12,188 bases of DNA from an uncultured Collinsella sp. (GCA_900556365.1 USOG01000028.1:1-12188); one strand, 5' to 3'; shown: positions 1 through 6,782, counted from the stretch's first letter. Translations and numbers: made by a program. Notes: generated by a model from the sequence alone, not told the origin.

Positions 1-1073
1 GTTACGAAGGTCGGGCGCTTAAAGTGCTCCTCGGTCAGGAAACGCTCGTGCTCGGTTTGCAGGTCGATGCCCCAGCTGACGGGATAGTCAAACTTGTGAC
101 CGGCGGCGACGGCCTGCTCCAGGATTTCGACGGCCTCGGTATAGGTGACGCGGGCGAAGTCGGAGTTGGCGACATGGTCCAGGCGCTCGAGCAGACCCTT
201 GTCCACAAACTTGTTGAGCATATTGAGCTCGTCGGGGCAGGTGGCCATAACGTCCTTAAGGACGTACTTGAGCATGGCCTCGGCGTTGTCCATGTAGTCG
301 TTGAGGTCGGCGAAGGCCATCTCGGGCTCGATCATCCAAAACTCGGCGGCGTGGCGCGTGGTGTTGGAGTTCTCGGCACGGAAGGTGGGGCCAAAGGTGT
401 ACACGTCGCCAAAGGCCATGGCAAAGTTCTCGGCGTTGAGCTGGCCGGACACGGTGAGGCTTGCATGCTTGCCAAAGAAGTCCTGGCTCCAGTCGACCTC
501 GCCGGACTCGGTGAGGGGCGGATTTTTGGGGTCGAGCGTGGTCACGCGGAACATCTCGCCGGCGCCCTCGCAGTCACTCGTGGTGATGATGGGGGTGTTG
601 ACGTAGACAAAGCCCTGCTCCTGGAAGAAGCGGTGGATGGCGGCAGCCGCGACAGAGCGGATGCGGAACACGGCGCGGAACAGGTTGGTGCGCGGGCGCA
701 GGTGCTGCTGGGTGCGCAGGAACTCGACGGTTGCGCGCTTCTTCTGCAGCGGGTAATCCGGGGCGCTCGTGCCCTCGACCTCGATGGAGGTGGCAGAAAG
801 CTCGAAAGGCTGGGGCGCATCGGGGGTCAGCTTGACGGTGCCGGTGCAAATGAGTGCGGCCGAGACGTTTTGATGGGCGATCTCGTCGTAGTTGTCGAGT
901 GCCTCGCGGTTCATGACGACCTGCAGGTCGCGGAAGCAGCTGCCGTCGTTGAGCGTAACAAAGCCAAAGTTCTTCATGTCGCGGACGGACTTGACCCAGC
1001 CGGCGACGGTGACGGTCTGGCCGCCGAGCGACTCGGCATCGGCATAGAGCTGCGCGATTTTGGTGCGGTTCAC
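1..1073 (-). CDS. asnS: Asparaginyl-tRNA synthetase, 3' end cut by window edge
   Basis: Class II aminoacyl-tRNA synthetase that charges tRNA-Asn in the cytoplasm. The minus strand reads about 357 codons and runs off the left edge, so roughly the last 110 residues of a usual ~465-residue enzyme, including class II motif 3, are missing. Seen in the translation: an N-terminal OB-fold anticodon-binding region ([20 protein letters not shown], then [12 protein letters not shown]), motif 1 around [20 protein letters not shown], the AsnS-typical [10 protein letters not shown], and motif 2 as [20 protein letters not shown]. The [15 protein letters not shown] form fits AsnS rather than AspS. I chose the GTG at 1073 because GGGAGGA (1077-1083) lies just before it; in-frame ATGs at 1085 and 1109 are possible but lack a good ribosome site and would add residues before the OB fold. 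It is separated from the upstream EIIA gene by a terminator, so it is probably transcribed alone. Confidence 0.95.
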   Translation of the reverse strand, partial: MNRTKIAQLYADAESLGGQTVTVAGWVKSVRDMKNFGFVTLNDGSCFRDLQVVMNREALDNYDEIAHQNVSAALICTGTVKLTPDAPQPFELSATSIEVEGTSAPDYPLQKKRATVEFLRTQQHLRPRTNLFRAVFRIRSVAAAAIHRFFQEQGFVYVNTPIITTSDCEGAGEMFRVTTLDPKNPPLTESGEVDWSQDFFGKHASLTVSGQLNAENFAMAFGDVYTFGPTFRAENSNTTRHAAEFWMIEPEMAFADLNDYMDNAEAMLKYVLKDVMATCPDELNMLNKFVDKGLLERLDHVANSDFARVTYTEAVEILEQAVAAGHKFDYPVSWGIDLQTEHERFLTEEHFKRPTFV

Positions 1074-1185
1074 GTATCCTCCCATAACGGTTGAATGATA
1101 GTTATCCATACAGTTCGATATTCTAGCAGCTCGGCTCATTTGGGCTATACAGATAAGGCATTGGCGGGATGGTTTTTCAAACGAA

Positions 1186-1217
1186 AAGCGCCCGCGGCCA
1201 AATGGTCGCGGGCGCTT
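1186..1217 (-). terminator. Rho-independent terminator after the EIIA gene
   Basis: On the minus strand an 11-bp perfect GC-rich stem (AAGCGCCCGCG with CGCGGGCGCTT) encloses a 10-nt loop that can pair two more CC/GG bases. It is followed by TTTTCGTTTG, a broken T tract. It lies 37 bp past the EIIA stop codon and ahead of asnS, so it should end the EIIA transcript. Confidence 0.8.
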
Positions 1218-1254
1218 GACGAGGTGCCTTTTGGCTGTGTGGCGCGGGGCCTGG

Positions 1255-1818
1255 CTACTTGGTCTTTGCAACCAGCAGCGGGTCGCCAAGCTTGACGAGC
1301 GGGTTGCCGCCGATAAGCGTTCCAGACTCGCCGACATGGTCGATGCTCTTAAGACGATCGAGCTCGGAGACGATGACGGTCACGATGTCCTCGTGACCAG
1401 CGGCCTTAATGGCCTCGCGGTCGAAGCTGATGAGCGGCTGGCCTGCCTTGACCACATCGCCCATCTCGACAAAGCGGGCAAAACCCTTGCCGTTCATTTC
1501 CACGGTGCCCAGGCCGACATGGATGAACACACGCAGGCCGTCCTCGGTGATCATGCCAATGGAGTGGTTGGTGACAGTGGTGGCGCCGATGCGGCCGTTG
1601 GCGGGCGCATAGATGGTGCCGGTAATGGGCTCGATGCCATAGCCCTGGCCAAGCATGCCCGAGGCGATCGTCTCGTCGGGAACCTCGTCCAGGTTGACGA
1701 GCACGCCGTTGACGGGGGCGTAGATGACGCCTTCGCGGGTAGCGAAGCTTGCTGCGGGCGGAACGGACGCCTCGCCGGTCGAGGTGAAGGTGGACTTAAG
1801 CGAATCGAGCAGACCCAT
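1255..1818 (-). CDS. Stand-alone PTS glucose-type EIIA protein (Crr-like)
   Basis: Soluble phosphocarrier that takes phosphate from HPr and passes it to an EIIB domain; in many bacteria this family also takes part in carbon-source signalling. The 187-residue protein is one EIIA(Glc) domain. Seen: the beta-sandwich start around residues 31-60 ([19 protein letters not shown]), [11 protein letters not shown] near 68-77, and the two active-site histidines His85 (TVTNHSIG) and His100 ([17 protein letters not shown]). Their 15-residue spacing equals that of His75 and His90 in E. coli Crr, with His100 the expected phosphorylated residue. Start ATG at 1818 has GGAGG five bases upstream; an in-frame extension of 27 codons exists but has no ribosome site and no family similarity. 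The gene is monocistronic and divergent from the hydrolase. The EIICB encoded at 9807-11471 lacks an EIIA domain and is a candidate partner (inference). Confidence 0.93.
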   Translation of the reverse strand: MGLLDSLKSTFTSTGEASVPPAASFATREGVIYAPVNGVLVNLDEVPDETIASGMLGQGYGIEPITGTIYAPANGRIGATTVTNHSIGMITEDGLRVFIHVGLGTVEMNGKGFARFVEMGDVVKAGQPLISFDREAIKAAGHEDIVTVIVSELDRLKSIDHVGESGTLIGGNPLVKLGDPLLVAKTK

Positions 1819-1865
1819 AGTTGCCTCCAACTTAAATAGGCGCATATCGCGCGTTTGGTTTGCCG

Positions 1866-1875
1866 GAAACGTTTC
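1866..1875. promoter_or_regulatory. Palindrome GAAACGTTTC, possible operator of the EIIA gene
   Basis: A perfect 10-bp palindrome centred on CG lies 48 bp upstream of the EIIA start. It is followed directly by CACATGTG (1875-1882) and another GTTTC. CG-centred palindromes are typical of LacI-family sites, but this one fits the CcpA cre consensus poorly outside the core. No regulator of that family is in the window, so the assignment is only a suggestion. Confidence 0.3.
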
Positions 1876-1946
1876 ACATGTGTTTCGCGGCTTGGTCAAC
1901 GCCCCTATTCTACGCTGCTCAACGATACCTCTGAACTGGGATTATG

Positions 1947-1956
1947 TGATATATCA
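1947..1956. promoter_or_regulatory. Palindrome TGATATATCA in the divergent EIIA/hydrolase region
   Basis: A perfect 10-bp palindrome in the 243-bp divergent intergenic region, 129 bp from the EIIA start and 106 bp from the hydrolase start. It could be an operator or simply AT-rich promoter sequence; nothing in the window decides. Confidence 0.2.
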
Positions 1957-2014
1957 GTTGAAGGGAAACTTATTGCCGGAGTGTTTCTGCGCCACGGGTT
2001 CAAGTGGGGTACGC

Positions 2015-2042
2015 TTGAAGGCGAAAAACAAGGGCGCATAAT
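2015..2042 (+). promoter_or_regulatory. Predicted sigma-70-type promoter of the hydrolase gene
   Basis: The -35 hexamer TTGAAG (2015-2020) and -10 hexamer CATAAT (2037-2042) are separated by 16 bp, each differing from consensus at one or two bases. The start would be near 2049, giving a leader of only about a dozen bases that is nearly all ribosome site (AGGGAG, 2051-2056). Confidence 0.5.
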
Positions 2043-2061
2043 TTGCGCGAAGGGAGCACAT

Positions 2062-2964
2062 ATGATTGTCGAGAACCATGCGCTGTGGGGCGAGGAGCCG
2101 ACCGAGGAATATCCGGCGACGTTTACGTATTTGGGTGCCGAGCCGCTCCCCGACAAACCCAATGGTCGCCGCCCCGCGGTGATTATCTGCGGCGGAGGCG
2201 GGTTTACGCATATCGCTCCGCACGAGCAGGACCCGGTGGCGTTTGCGTTTTTGGACCGCGGCTACCAGGCCTTTGTGCTCAACTATGTGACGAGTGGCAC
2301 GGGCGATGTGAGCTTTCCGCACCCGCAGGCAGACCTTGCCAAGATGGTCGCCACGGTGCGCGCCAACGCCGACGAGTGGCATGTCGATCCCAAGCGCGTG
2401 TGCGTCGTGGGCTTCTCGGCAGGCGGCATGATCTGCGCTTCGCTGGCAACGCAATGGAAGACTGGTCCCTTCGCGGGCCTGGCAGGGGCGCGTCCGGACG
2501 ATATTCGTCCCGATGCCGTGGTGCTGGGCTATCCGCTGCTCGACCTTGCCTATGTGCGCGACATGCAGACGCGCGATCCGCGCATTGACTTGCGCGTGCC
2601 CAAGACGGGCGGCAAGACGGGGCGCGATTTGCTCAACGACTACCTGTCGATGGTGACGGGCGGCGAGGCAACTGACGAGCACCTGGCCGACATCTGCCCC
2701 ACCACGCATGTTTCGCGTCAGATGCCACCGACCTTTGTGTGGGGCGTGTCCGACGACAAGACGGCGCCGATCGCGCAGGTCTACCCGTTTGCGCAGCGCA
2801 TGGCCGAGGAGGGCGTCGCTTGCGAGATGCACGTCTTCGACCAGGGTGGTCACGGCCTTTCGCTCGGCAATGCCAACACCGCGGTCGACAACGAGGACAA
2901 GCAGGTGGCAGTCCGCCCCTGGATTCGCCTAGCCTTCCGCTTCCTGGAGCGCCACGGGTTTTAG
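2062..2964 (+). CDS. Alpha/beta-hydrolase, esterase/acetylxylan-esterase-like
   Basis: A 300-residue cytoplasmic serine hydrolase with no signal peptide. Seen: oxyanion-hole motif CGGGGFTHIAPHE (residues 43-54) after strand RPAVII, the nucleophile elbow GFSAGG with Ser119, an acid residue in GVSDDKTAP (Asp231 or Asp232) and the catalytic His264 in DQGGHGLSLG. Order and spacing fit the BD-FAE/Aes-like esterase group, whose members remove acyl or acetyl groups from sugars, xylans or other small esters; the true substrate cannot be read from sequence. I chose ATG 2062 because AGGGAG lies just upstream and a promoter sits immediately before that; the frame stays open back to 1855 but those 69 codons overlap the promoter region and look unlike protein. 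Probably monocistronic: a strong terminator follows and the next gene is convergent. Confidence 0.88.
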   Translation: MIVENHALWGEEPTEEYPATFTYLGAEPLPDKPNGRRPAVIICGGGGFTHIAPHEQDPVAFAFLDRGYQAFVLNYVTSGTGDVSFPHPQADLAKMVATVRANADEWHVDPKRVCVVGFSAGGMICASLATQWKTGPFAGLAGARPDDIRPDAVVLGYPLLDLAYVRDMQTRDPRIDLRVPKTGGKTGRDLLNDYLSMVTGGEATDEHLADICPTTHVSRQMPPTFVWGVSDDKTAPIAQVYPFAQRMAEEGVACEMHVFDQGGHGLSLGNANTAVDNEDKQVAVRPWIRLAFRFLERHGF

Positions 2965-2991
2965 TTACGGCGTTTTACCAAACGCCGTAAC
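2964..2991. repeat. Perfect 12-bp inverted repeat at the hydrolase stop codon
   Basis: GTTACGGCGTTT and AAACGCCGTAAC are perfect complements around a 4-base loop TACC. The first base is the last base of the hydrolase TAG stop. No T tract follows on either strand, so it is not a standard intrinsic terminator; it could be a 3'-end stabilising hairpin or a protein-binding site. Confidence 0.75.
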
Positions 2992-3004
2992 CACTTGACG
3001 CTGC

Positions 3005-3105
3005 AAGCCCGCCAGAGCGGCAATCTGCCTTTCAACTTCGGCGGCATGACCAGAAGGTCTATGCCGCCTTGCCTCAAGGCACCTTGCTTGCTCTGGCGGG
3101 CTTTT
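3005..3105 (+). terminator. Cloverleaf-shaped terminator after the hydrolase
   Basis: A 14-bp perfect outer stem (3005-3018 with 3090-3103) ends in TTTT, as in a Rho-independent terminator, but the loop is about 70 nt and itself contains three hairpins. These are GGCA/TGCC (3019-3029), a 12-bp stem GGCGGCAT+GACC with one bulged T (3040-3068) and TGCC/GGCA (3070-3081). The result is a four-way junction. It is not a tRNA: no anticodon-arm, T-loop or acceptor signature was found. The likely role is to end the hydrolase transcript; a structured RNA role is possible but unproven. Confidence 0.65.
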
Positions 3106-3236
3106 GCTGTCGGCGTCAAAATATCGGCGTTGTCTTGGCTGCCAAAAGAATGACCCCTCGGGGACGGAGGAAAACGGATCAGTTTGGGCGGTGCTGGCGC
3201 CAAGGTTTAAGACCGACGTCGTCCCTTGTTGCTTTC

Positions 3237-3887
3237 CTACCAGACGGTGAACTGGGCGTTTTCTGTGTTCCAATGGACATCACGAACGTAGTCGCGCACG
3301 CCCGTCGCATCTCGTGCTTCGAACAACTCAAGAATATGAGCATGTTCGCTGTTGGCTTTATTGAGCAGTTTGCACGCCGTCTCCTGATCGACAGTCTCGT
3401 AATCGCGCTTGATAAAGCAGCGCTCGAGCTGTGAGATCATATCGCGCAGACGGTCGTTGCCGCAGCGGTTGAAGTACGTCAGATGAAAGTCTCGCTGAAT
3501 GTCGTCGTACTTTCGGATGAGACCGCCTTGGATCGCGAGGCCCATGGAGCCGACGAGAAATTTAAGCTGCGTAATGTCATCGTCGGTTAGGTTCGGACAG
3601 GCGAGATATGCGGCCTGCCCGTCGAGCGGCCCCATAATCTCAAAGACTTCAACGGCGTTTTGCTGATCGAACCCACGGACGCGGAATCCGCGGCGGGGGA
3701 GATTGTCCAGGTAGCCATCGCTTGCCAGCTGGATGAGCGCCTCGCGAACCGGCGTGCGCGACACGCCCATGGCATCGCAGATCGCTTGCTCGCTCAACCG
3801 GTCGCCGGCGGACAACTCGCCGGCGTCAATACGGCTCGAAATATAGTCGTATACGTGGTCTTTCAGGGGCCTTCTGAGCGTTTCCAT
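3237..3887 (-). CDS. GntR-family transcription regulator, FCD (FadR) subfamily
   Basis: A 216-residue DNA-binding regulator. Residues about 5-70 form the GntR winged helix-turn-helix (LKDHVYDYISSRIDAGELSAG, then LSEQAICDAMGVSRTPVREAL and the wing LPRRGFRVRGF). Residues about 78-205 form an all-helical FCD ligand-binding domain; Asp133 and His135 (RDFHLTYF), His182/His184 (EHAHILELF) and His205 match the usual metal-binding residues that help hold small carboxylate ligands. The start ATG 3887 has AAGGA about ten bases upstream. It is divergent from the DDAH gene and shares a 255-bp promoter region with it, so it most likely controls DDAH and itself in response to a related small molecule (inference). 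It converges with the hydrolase. Confidence 0.93.
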   Translation of the reverse strand: METLRRPLKDHVYDYISSRIDAGELSAGDRLSEQAICDAMGVSRTPVREALIQLASDGYLDNLPRRGFRVRGFDQQNAVEVFEIMGPLDGQAAYLACPNLTDDDITQLKFLVGSMGLAIQGGLIRKYDDIQRDFHLTYFNRCGNDRLRDMISQLERCFIKRDYETVDQETACKLLNKANSEHAHILELFEARDATGVRDYVRDVHWNTENAQFTVW

Positions 3888-3952
3888 GAGCCTATGTTCC
3901 TTAACGGTATATTTCTAAAAGCAAATACGTTTCACTTGAATAGCTCAGTTGA

Positions 3953-3958
3953 ATTATA
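3953..3958 (-). promoter_or_regulatory. Candidate -10 element of the GntR gene
   Basis: On the minus strand the consensus TATAAT occurs 65 bp upstream of the regulator start; the matching -35 (about TAGCAT, 17 bp upstream) is poor. It would give a leader of about 60 bases. Confidence 0.4.
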
Positions 3959-4034
3959 GAACGACCAGCTAAATCATGCTACTTTGCGCCGATACATAAG
4001 AATACGCTTACCGAAGAATACCTACCGTTCGGGA

Positions 4035-4051
4035 TTGTATACAATATACAA
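4035..4051. promoter_or_regulatory. 17-bp palindrome, likely GntR/FCD operator
   Basis: TTGTATACAATATACAA is symmetric at 7 of 8 base pairs around a central base. FCD-type GntR proteins commonly bind short AT-rich palindromes of about this size next to their own gene. It lies in the divergent region, 91 bp upstream of the DDAH start, and includes TACAAT, which could serve as a -10 element for DDAH, so binding would block that promoter. Confidence 0.5.
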
Positions 4052-4142
4052 AACAGGAAAACCGCCCTAAGATAAAGCCATCGAAAGGAAGGCGGGCACG
4101 AAGAAGTCCCGCTCTCTGCTAAGAGATCCAAGGAGGATCATC

Positions 4143-4919
4143 ATGACCAAGTTCAGCCACGTCATCATCCGCCGCCCCGGCAAGTCCCTGAGCAATGGCA
4201 TCACGAGTGCCCCCGAGCTTGGCCAGCCCATCTACGAGCGCGCCATCGAGGAGCACTACGATTACGAGCATGCGCTCGAGCAGTGCGGCGTTGACGTGTC
4301 GGTGCTGCCGGCACTCGAGCAGTATCCCGATAGCTGCTTCGTCGAAGATCCGGCCGTTATCACTCGCTGCGGCGCCATCATTACCAACCCCGGCGCCGAT
4401 AGCCGCAACGGCGAGAAGGACGAGATCGAGCCGGCCGTCCGTCGCTTCTTTGACGACGAGCATGTCAAGCACATCGTTTCTCCGGGCACGCTCGACGGCG
4501 GCGACGTCATGATGGTCGGTGACCATTTCTACGTCGGTCGCTCCGCTCGTACCAACGAAGAGGGCATCCGCCAGTTCTGTGAGATTCTCGAGGGCTGGGG
4601 CCTCGAGGGTTCTGAGGTTCCGCTGGAGGAGGTCCTGCACCTCAAGACGGGCGTTAACTACATCGAGGACAACAACATGCTCGTCTCTGGTGAGTTCATC
4701 GATAAGCCTGACTTTGCCCAGTACAACAAGATCGTCGTGCCCGAGGACGAAGCGTACGGCGCCAACTGCATCTGGGTCAACGGTACGGTCATCGTTGCCG
4801 AGGGCTATCCGACTGTGCTCAAGGCCGTGCAGGATCTGGGCTACAAGACACTCGTCGTTGACACCTCCGAGTACCGCAAGGTCGACGGCGGCCTTTCTTG
4901 CCTGTCGCTGCGCTTCTAA
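4143..4919 (+). CDS. ddaH: Dimethylarginine dimethylaminohydrolase (DDAH)
   Basis: Hydrolyses N-omega-methylated arginines (asymmetric dimethylarginine or monomethylarginine) to citrulline plus dimethylamine or methylamine. The 258-residue protein is one guanidine-modifying (amidinotransferase-fold) domain and is recalled to be colinear with the 254-residue Pseudomonas aeruginosa DDAH. Seen: substrate-binding FPDS-like YPDS (Asp63), VEDP (Glu68, Asp69), Arg88 in GADSRNG, Arg136 in SARTNEEG; catalytic His166 in VLHLKTG and nucleophile Cys253 in DGGLSCLSLRF. The third catalytic acid is Asp118 (TLDGGD), as in mammalian DDAH, where the Pseudomonas enzyme has Glu. Cytoplasmic. AAGGAGG (4130-4136) precedes the ATG. 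Followed by a terminator and then by a basic amino-acid antiporter; divergent from a GntR regulator. Arginine deiminase is a less likely alternative: that family is longer (about 400 residues) and less similar. Confidence 0.92.
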   Translation: MTKFSHVIIRRPGKSLSNGITSAPELGQPIYERAIEEHYDYEHALEQCGVDVSVLPALEQYPDSCFVEDPAVITRCGAIITNPGADSRNGEKDEIEPAVRRFFDDEHVKHIVSPGTLDGGDVMMVGDHFYVGRSARTNEEGIRQFCEILEGWGLEGSEVPLEEVLHLKTGVNYIEDNNMLVSGEFIDKPDFAQYNKIVVPEDEAYGANCIWVNGTVIVAEGYPTVLKAVQDLGYKTLVVDTSEYRKVDGGLSCLSLRF

Positions 4920-4954
4920 CGCGATAGCTGTAACAGTCTGATGATCGCTTGACC

Positions 4955-4991
4955 GATGGCCCGGCACCCGATTCGGGACGTCCGGGCCATC
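4955..4991 (+). terminator. Hairpin terminator between DDAH and the antiporter
   Basis: A 10-bp stem GATGGCCCGG/CCGGGCCATC with an inner CCCG/CGGG hairpin in its loop is followed by TTTCGTT. It starts 36 bp past the DDAH stop and ends 38 bp before the antiporter start. As the T tract is short and broken it may let some transcription through, lowering antiporter expression relative to DDAH. Confidence 0.65.
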
Positions 4992-5028
4992 TTTCGTTCG
5001 ATCACATGATGAAGGGGGTGCACATACA

Positions 5029-6492
5029 ATGGCCTCTATAGCTCAAAATGAAGAGATTATCGACCCTAATGGCCTCGATCTCTTTCGTCTGACCATGATG
5101 GTCATTACCGCCAGTATTTGTGGCGGCATCTTTTCGCTTGCCGGCGATATGGCAGCAGGCGGGGCAAATACCGGTGCGGTTATCGTCTCGTGGGGAATTT
5201 GCTTTATTGGCGTCTTTGCGTTGATGATGGTGTTCAACGGTTTGTCTCAGGCCCGTCCCGACCTGACCGGCGGCATCTATGCATACGCTGCGGCCGGTTT
5301 TGGCGATTACATTGGATTCAACTCCGCTTGGGGCTACTGGATCAGCGCATGTCTTTCCAACGTGAGCTTTGCGCTCTTGCTGTTTAGCGCGCTGGGCTAT
5401 TTCTTCCCTGCGTTTGGCGCGGGTAACAACCTGCTTTCCATCGTCTGCGCCAGCGTGTTTTTGTGGTTCCTTACCGCCCTTGTGCTTCGTGGCGTTAAGG
5501 AGGCTGCGGGCATTAACACAATCGTCACGTTGGCGAAGCTGGTGCCGCTGGGGCTCTTTGTGCTGAGTATCGTGCTCCTGGGTAAGTTCAACGTCGATAT
5601 CTTTATGGACAACTTCTGGGGAGATCCGGCTGGTCCTGGCTTTGGCGAGCAGGTTGTCTCGACCATGATCGCCCTTGTCTGGGTCTTCACGGGCATCGAG
5701 GGCGCTGTCGTTATCTCGGGCCGTGCAAAGTACGTGCGTGACGTCGGCCGCTCGACGGCGCTCGGATTTGCGGCTGTATTCACGCTGTATCTGATCATCT
5801 CGATGCTGTCGCTCGGCATTATGCCGCGCGAGGAGATGGCACAGCTTGCAACGCCCTCCATGGCGGGAATTCTCGAGTGCGCAATCGGTCCGGTTGGTGC
5901 TGCCATCGTAAACCTTGGCGTTATCCTTTCGTTGGTCGGCGCGCTGCTGGGCTATGTCATCATTGCGTCCGAGACGCCGTTCGAGGCAGCGCGCCAGGGA
6001 TCCTTCCCTCTGGCGTTTGCCAAGACGAACAAGCACGACGCCCCGGTGGTAACGGTTCTCGTGAGCTCCGGCATCACGCAGCTCTTCTTGATCGTGTCGT
6101 ATGTGGCGGCGAGCACCTACCAGTTCTTCTATAGCTGCGCAGTCAACACGATTCTGGTTCCGTATGTCTGCTCGGCTGCCTATTACATGGTGATTGGCTG
6201 GAAGAACGAGTATCTGGACGGGCCGCATGCGCCCAGCGTCGGCAAAGCCCGCTTCTTCGGTACGCTCGGCTTCGTCTACACATTGTTCCTGGTGTGGTCG
6301 ACGGGTCTTCAGGGCGTTATGATCACGACGATTCTTTTTGCTCCGGCCATTCCCGTTTATATGCTGGGCGAGCGAGGCCGCGGTAAACCGGTGCTTCCGC
6401 ATCTGCACGACAAGCTGATCGCAGCGGTGGTCATTGTCGTGGCAATCATTTCGCTGTATCTGCACTTTGCCGGCATTGCGCCGATAGTCTAA
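5029..6492 (+). CDS. APC-family basic amino-acid antiporter (ArcD-like)
   Basis: A 487-residue integral membrane protein with about 12 hydrophobic segments, starting near residue 20 and ending near 480. The first membrane segment carries SICGGIFSLAGDMAAGGANTG, matching the G-GIFSLP type substrate loop of arginine/ornithine and related antiporters. The sixth carries VWVFTGIEGAVVISGRAK, also diagnostic of the basic amino-acid/polyamine antiporter family (arginine:ornithine, arginine:agmatine, lysine:cadaverine). ASETPFEAARQGSFPLAFAKTNKHDAP near 313-339 is another conserved loop. Ribosome site GGGGGTG precedes ATG 5029. The neighbouring DDAH suggests import of arginine or methylarginine in exchange for an intracellular product such as citrulline or ornithine (inference); substrate cannot be fixed from sequence. 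A terminator follows downstream. Confidence 0.88.
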   Translation: MASIAQNEEIIDPNGLDLFRLTMMVITASICGGIFSLAGDMAAGGANTGAVIVSWGICFIGVFALMMVFNGLSQARPDLTGGIYAYAAAGFGDYIGFNSAWGYWISACLSNVSFALLLFSALGYFFPAFGAGNNLLSIVCASVFLWFLTALVLRGVKEAAGINTIVTLAKLVPLGLFVLSIVLLGKFNVDIFMDNFWGDPAGPGFGEQVVSTMIALVWVFTGIEGAVVISGRAKYVRDVGRSTALGFAAVFTLYLIISMLSLGIMPREEMAQLATPSMAGILECAIGPVGAAIVNLGVILSLVGALLGYVIIASETPFEAARQGSFPLAFAKTNKHDAPVVTVLVSSGITQLFLIVSYVAASTYQFFYSCAVNTILVPYVCSAAYYMVIGWKNEYLDGPHAPSVGKARFFGTLGFVYTLFLVWSTGLQGVMITTILFAPAIPVYMLGERGRGKPVLPHLHDKLIAAVVIVVAIISLYLHFAGIAPIV

Positions 6493-6605
6493 GACTGCGG
6501 CAAGCTTCATCGCTTGGTAAGCCGACGGAGGCATCGCGTGCCGGTGCTGTTCGGTAATCCATAACTGACGTGGGCCTCTGTAACGTGCCTTTGTGAGCGC
6601 CCACC

Positions 6606-6645
6606 AAGCCCGCGCAGGTGACATTTGTTGCCAGCGCGGGCTTTT
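6606..6645 (+). terminator. Rho-independent terminator after the antiporter
   Basis: A 10-bp perfect stem AAGCCCGCGC/GCGCGGGCTT with an 18-nt loop, followed by TTTTG. It lies 113 bp past the antiporter stop. The stretch before it (6493-6605) holds only small hairpins such as GGCA/TGCC and GTGGGC/GCCCAC. Its right arm and tail share the 15-mer GCGGGCTTTTGCTGT with the terminator at 3005-3105. Confidence 0.85.
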
Positions 6646-6664
6646 GCTGTTGCGGCGAAATGCT

Positions 6665-6718
6665 GCCGGCAGCTGGGGACGTTCCTATTGTGCCGGCACC
6701 CTGGGACACTCCTTGGAC
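6665..6718. repeat. Two copies of a 27-bp repeat starting GCCGGCA
   Basis: Copies begin at 6665 and 6692. Each has GCCGGCA, then a CTGGGGAC- or CTGGGAC-type motif and a TTCCT- or CTCCTT-type end, so the second is a diverged tandem copy. The GGGGAC-containing short repeats resemble the intergenic repeats seen beside IS200-like (REP-associated) transposases in other bacteria, but no such gene is present here. Confidence 0.45.
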
Positions 6719-6782
6719 GTTCCGCATGCGACGGAGGGAACGGATTATTTTGTCGAGGGGCGGGCGGCTGTTTCGGTCCTCG

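Noticed and set aside
24..1094. A 356-codon plus-strand frame opposite asnS
   Set aside because: The minus strand clearly encodes asparaginyl-tRNA synthetase; the plus frame is a low-complexity Val/Gly/Asp/Leu-rich antisense reading of GC-rich codons.
1954..2853. A 299-codon minus-strand frame opposite the hydrolase
   Set aside because: Antisense shadow of the plus-strand hydrolase, which has the full catalytic triad.
3005..3105. tRNA gene
   Set aside because: Although it folds as a cloverleaf, the acceptor stem is too long, the arms are in the wrong sizes and the T-loop and anticodon-loop bases are missing.
3151..3165. Terminator for the GntR gene on the minus strand (CCCCGAGGGG then TCATTCTTTT)
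   Set aside because: Only a 3-4 bp stem can form around a usable loop; too weak to call, though it may contribute.
5002..6624. A 540-codon minus-strand frame opposite the antiporter
   Set aside because: Arg/His/Asp-rich antisense reading with no domain; the plus strand encodes a well conserved membrane transporter.
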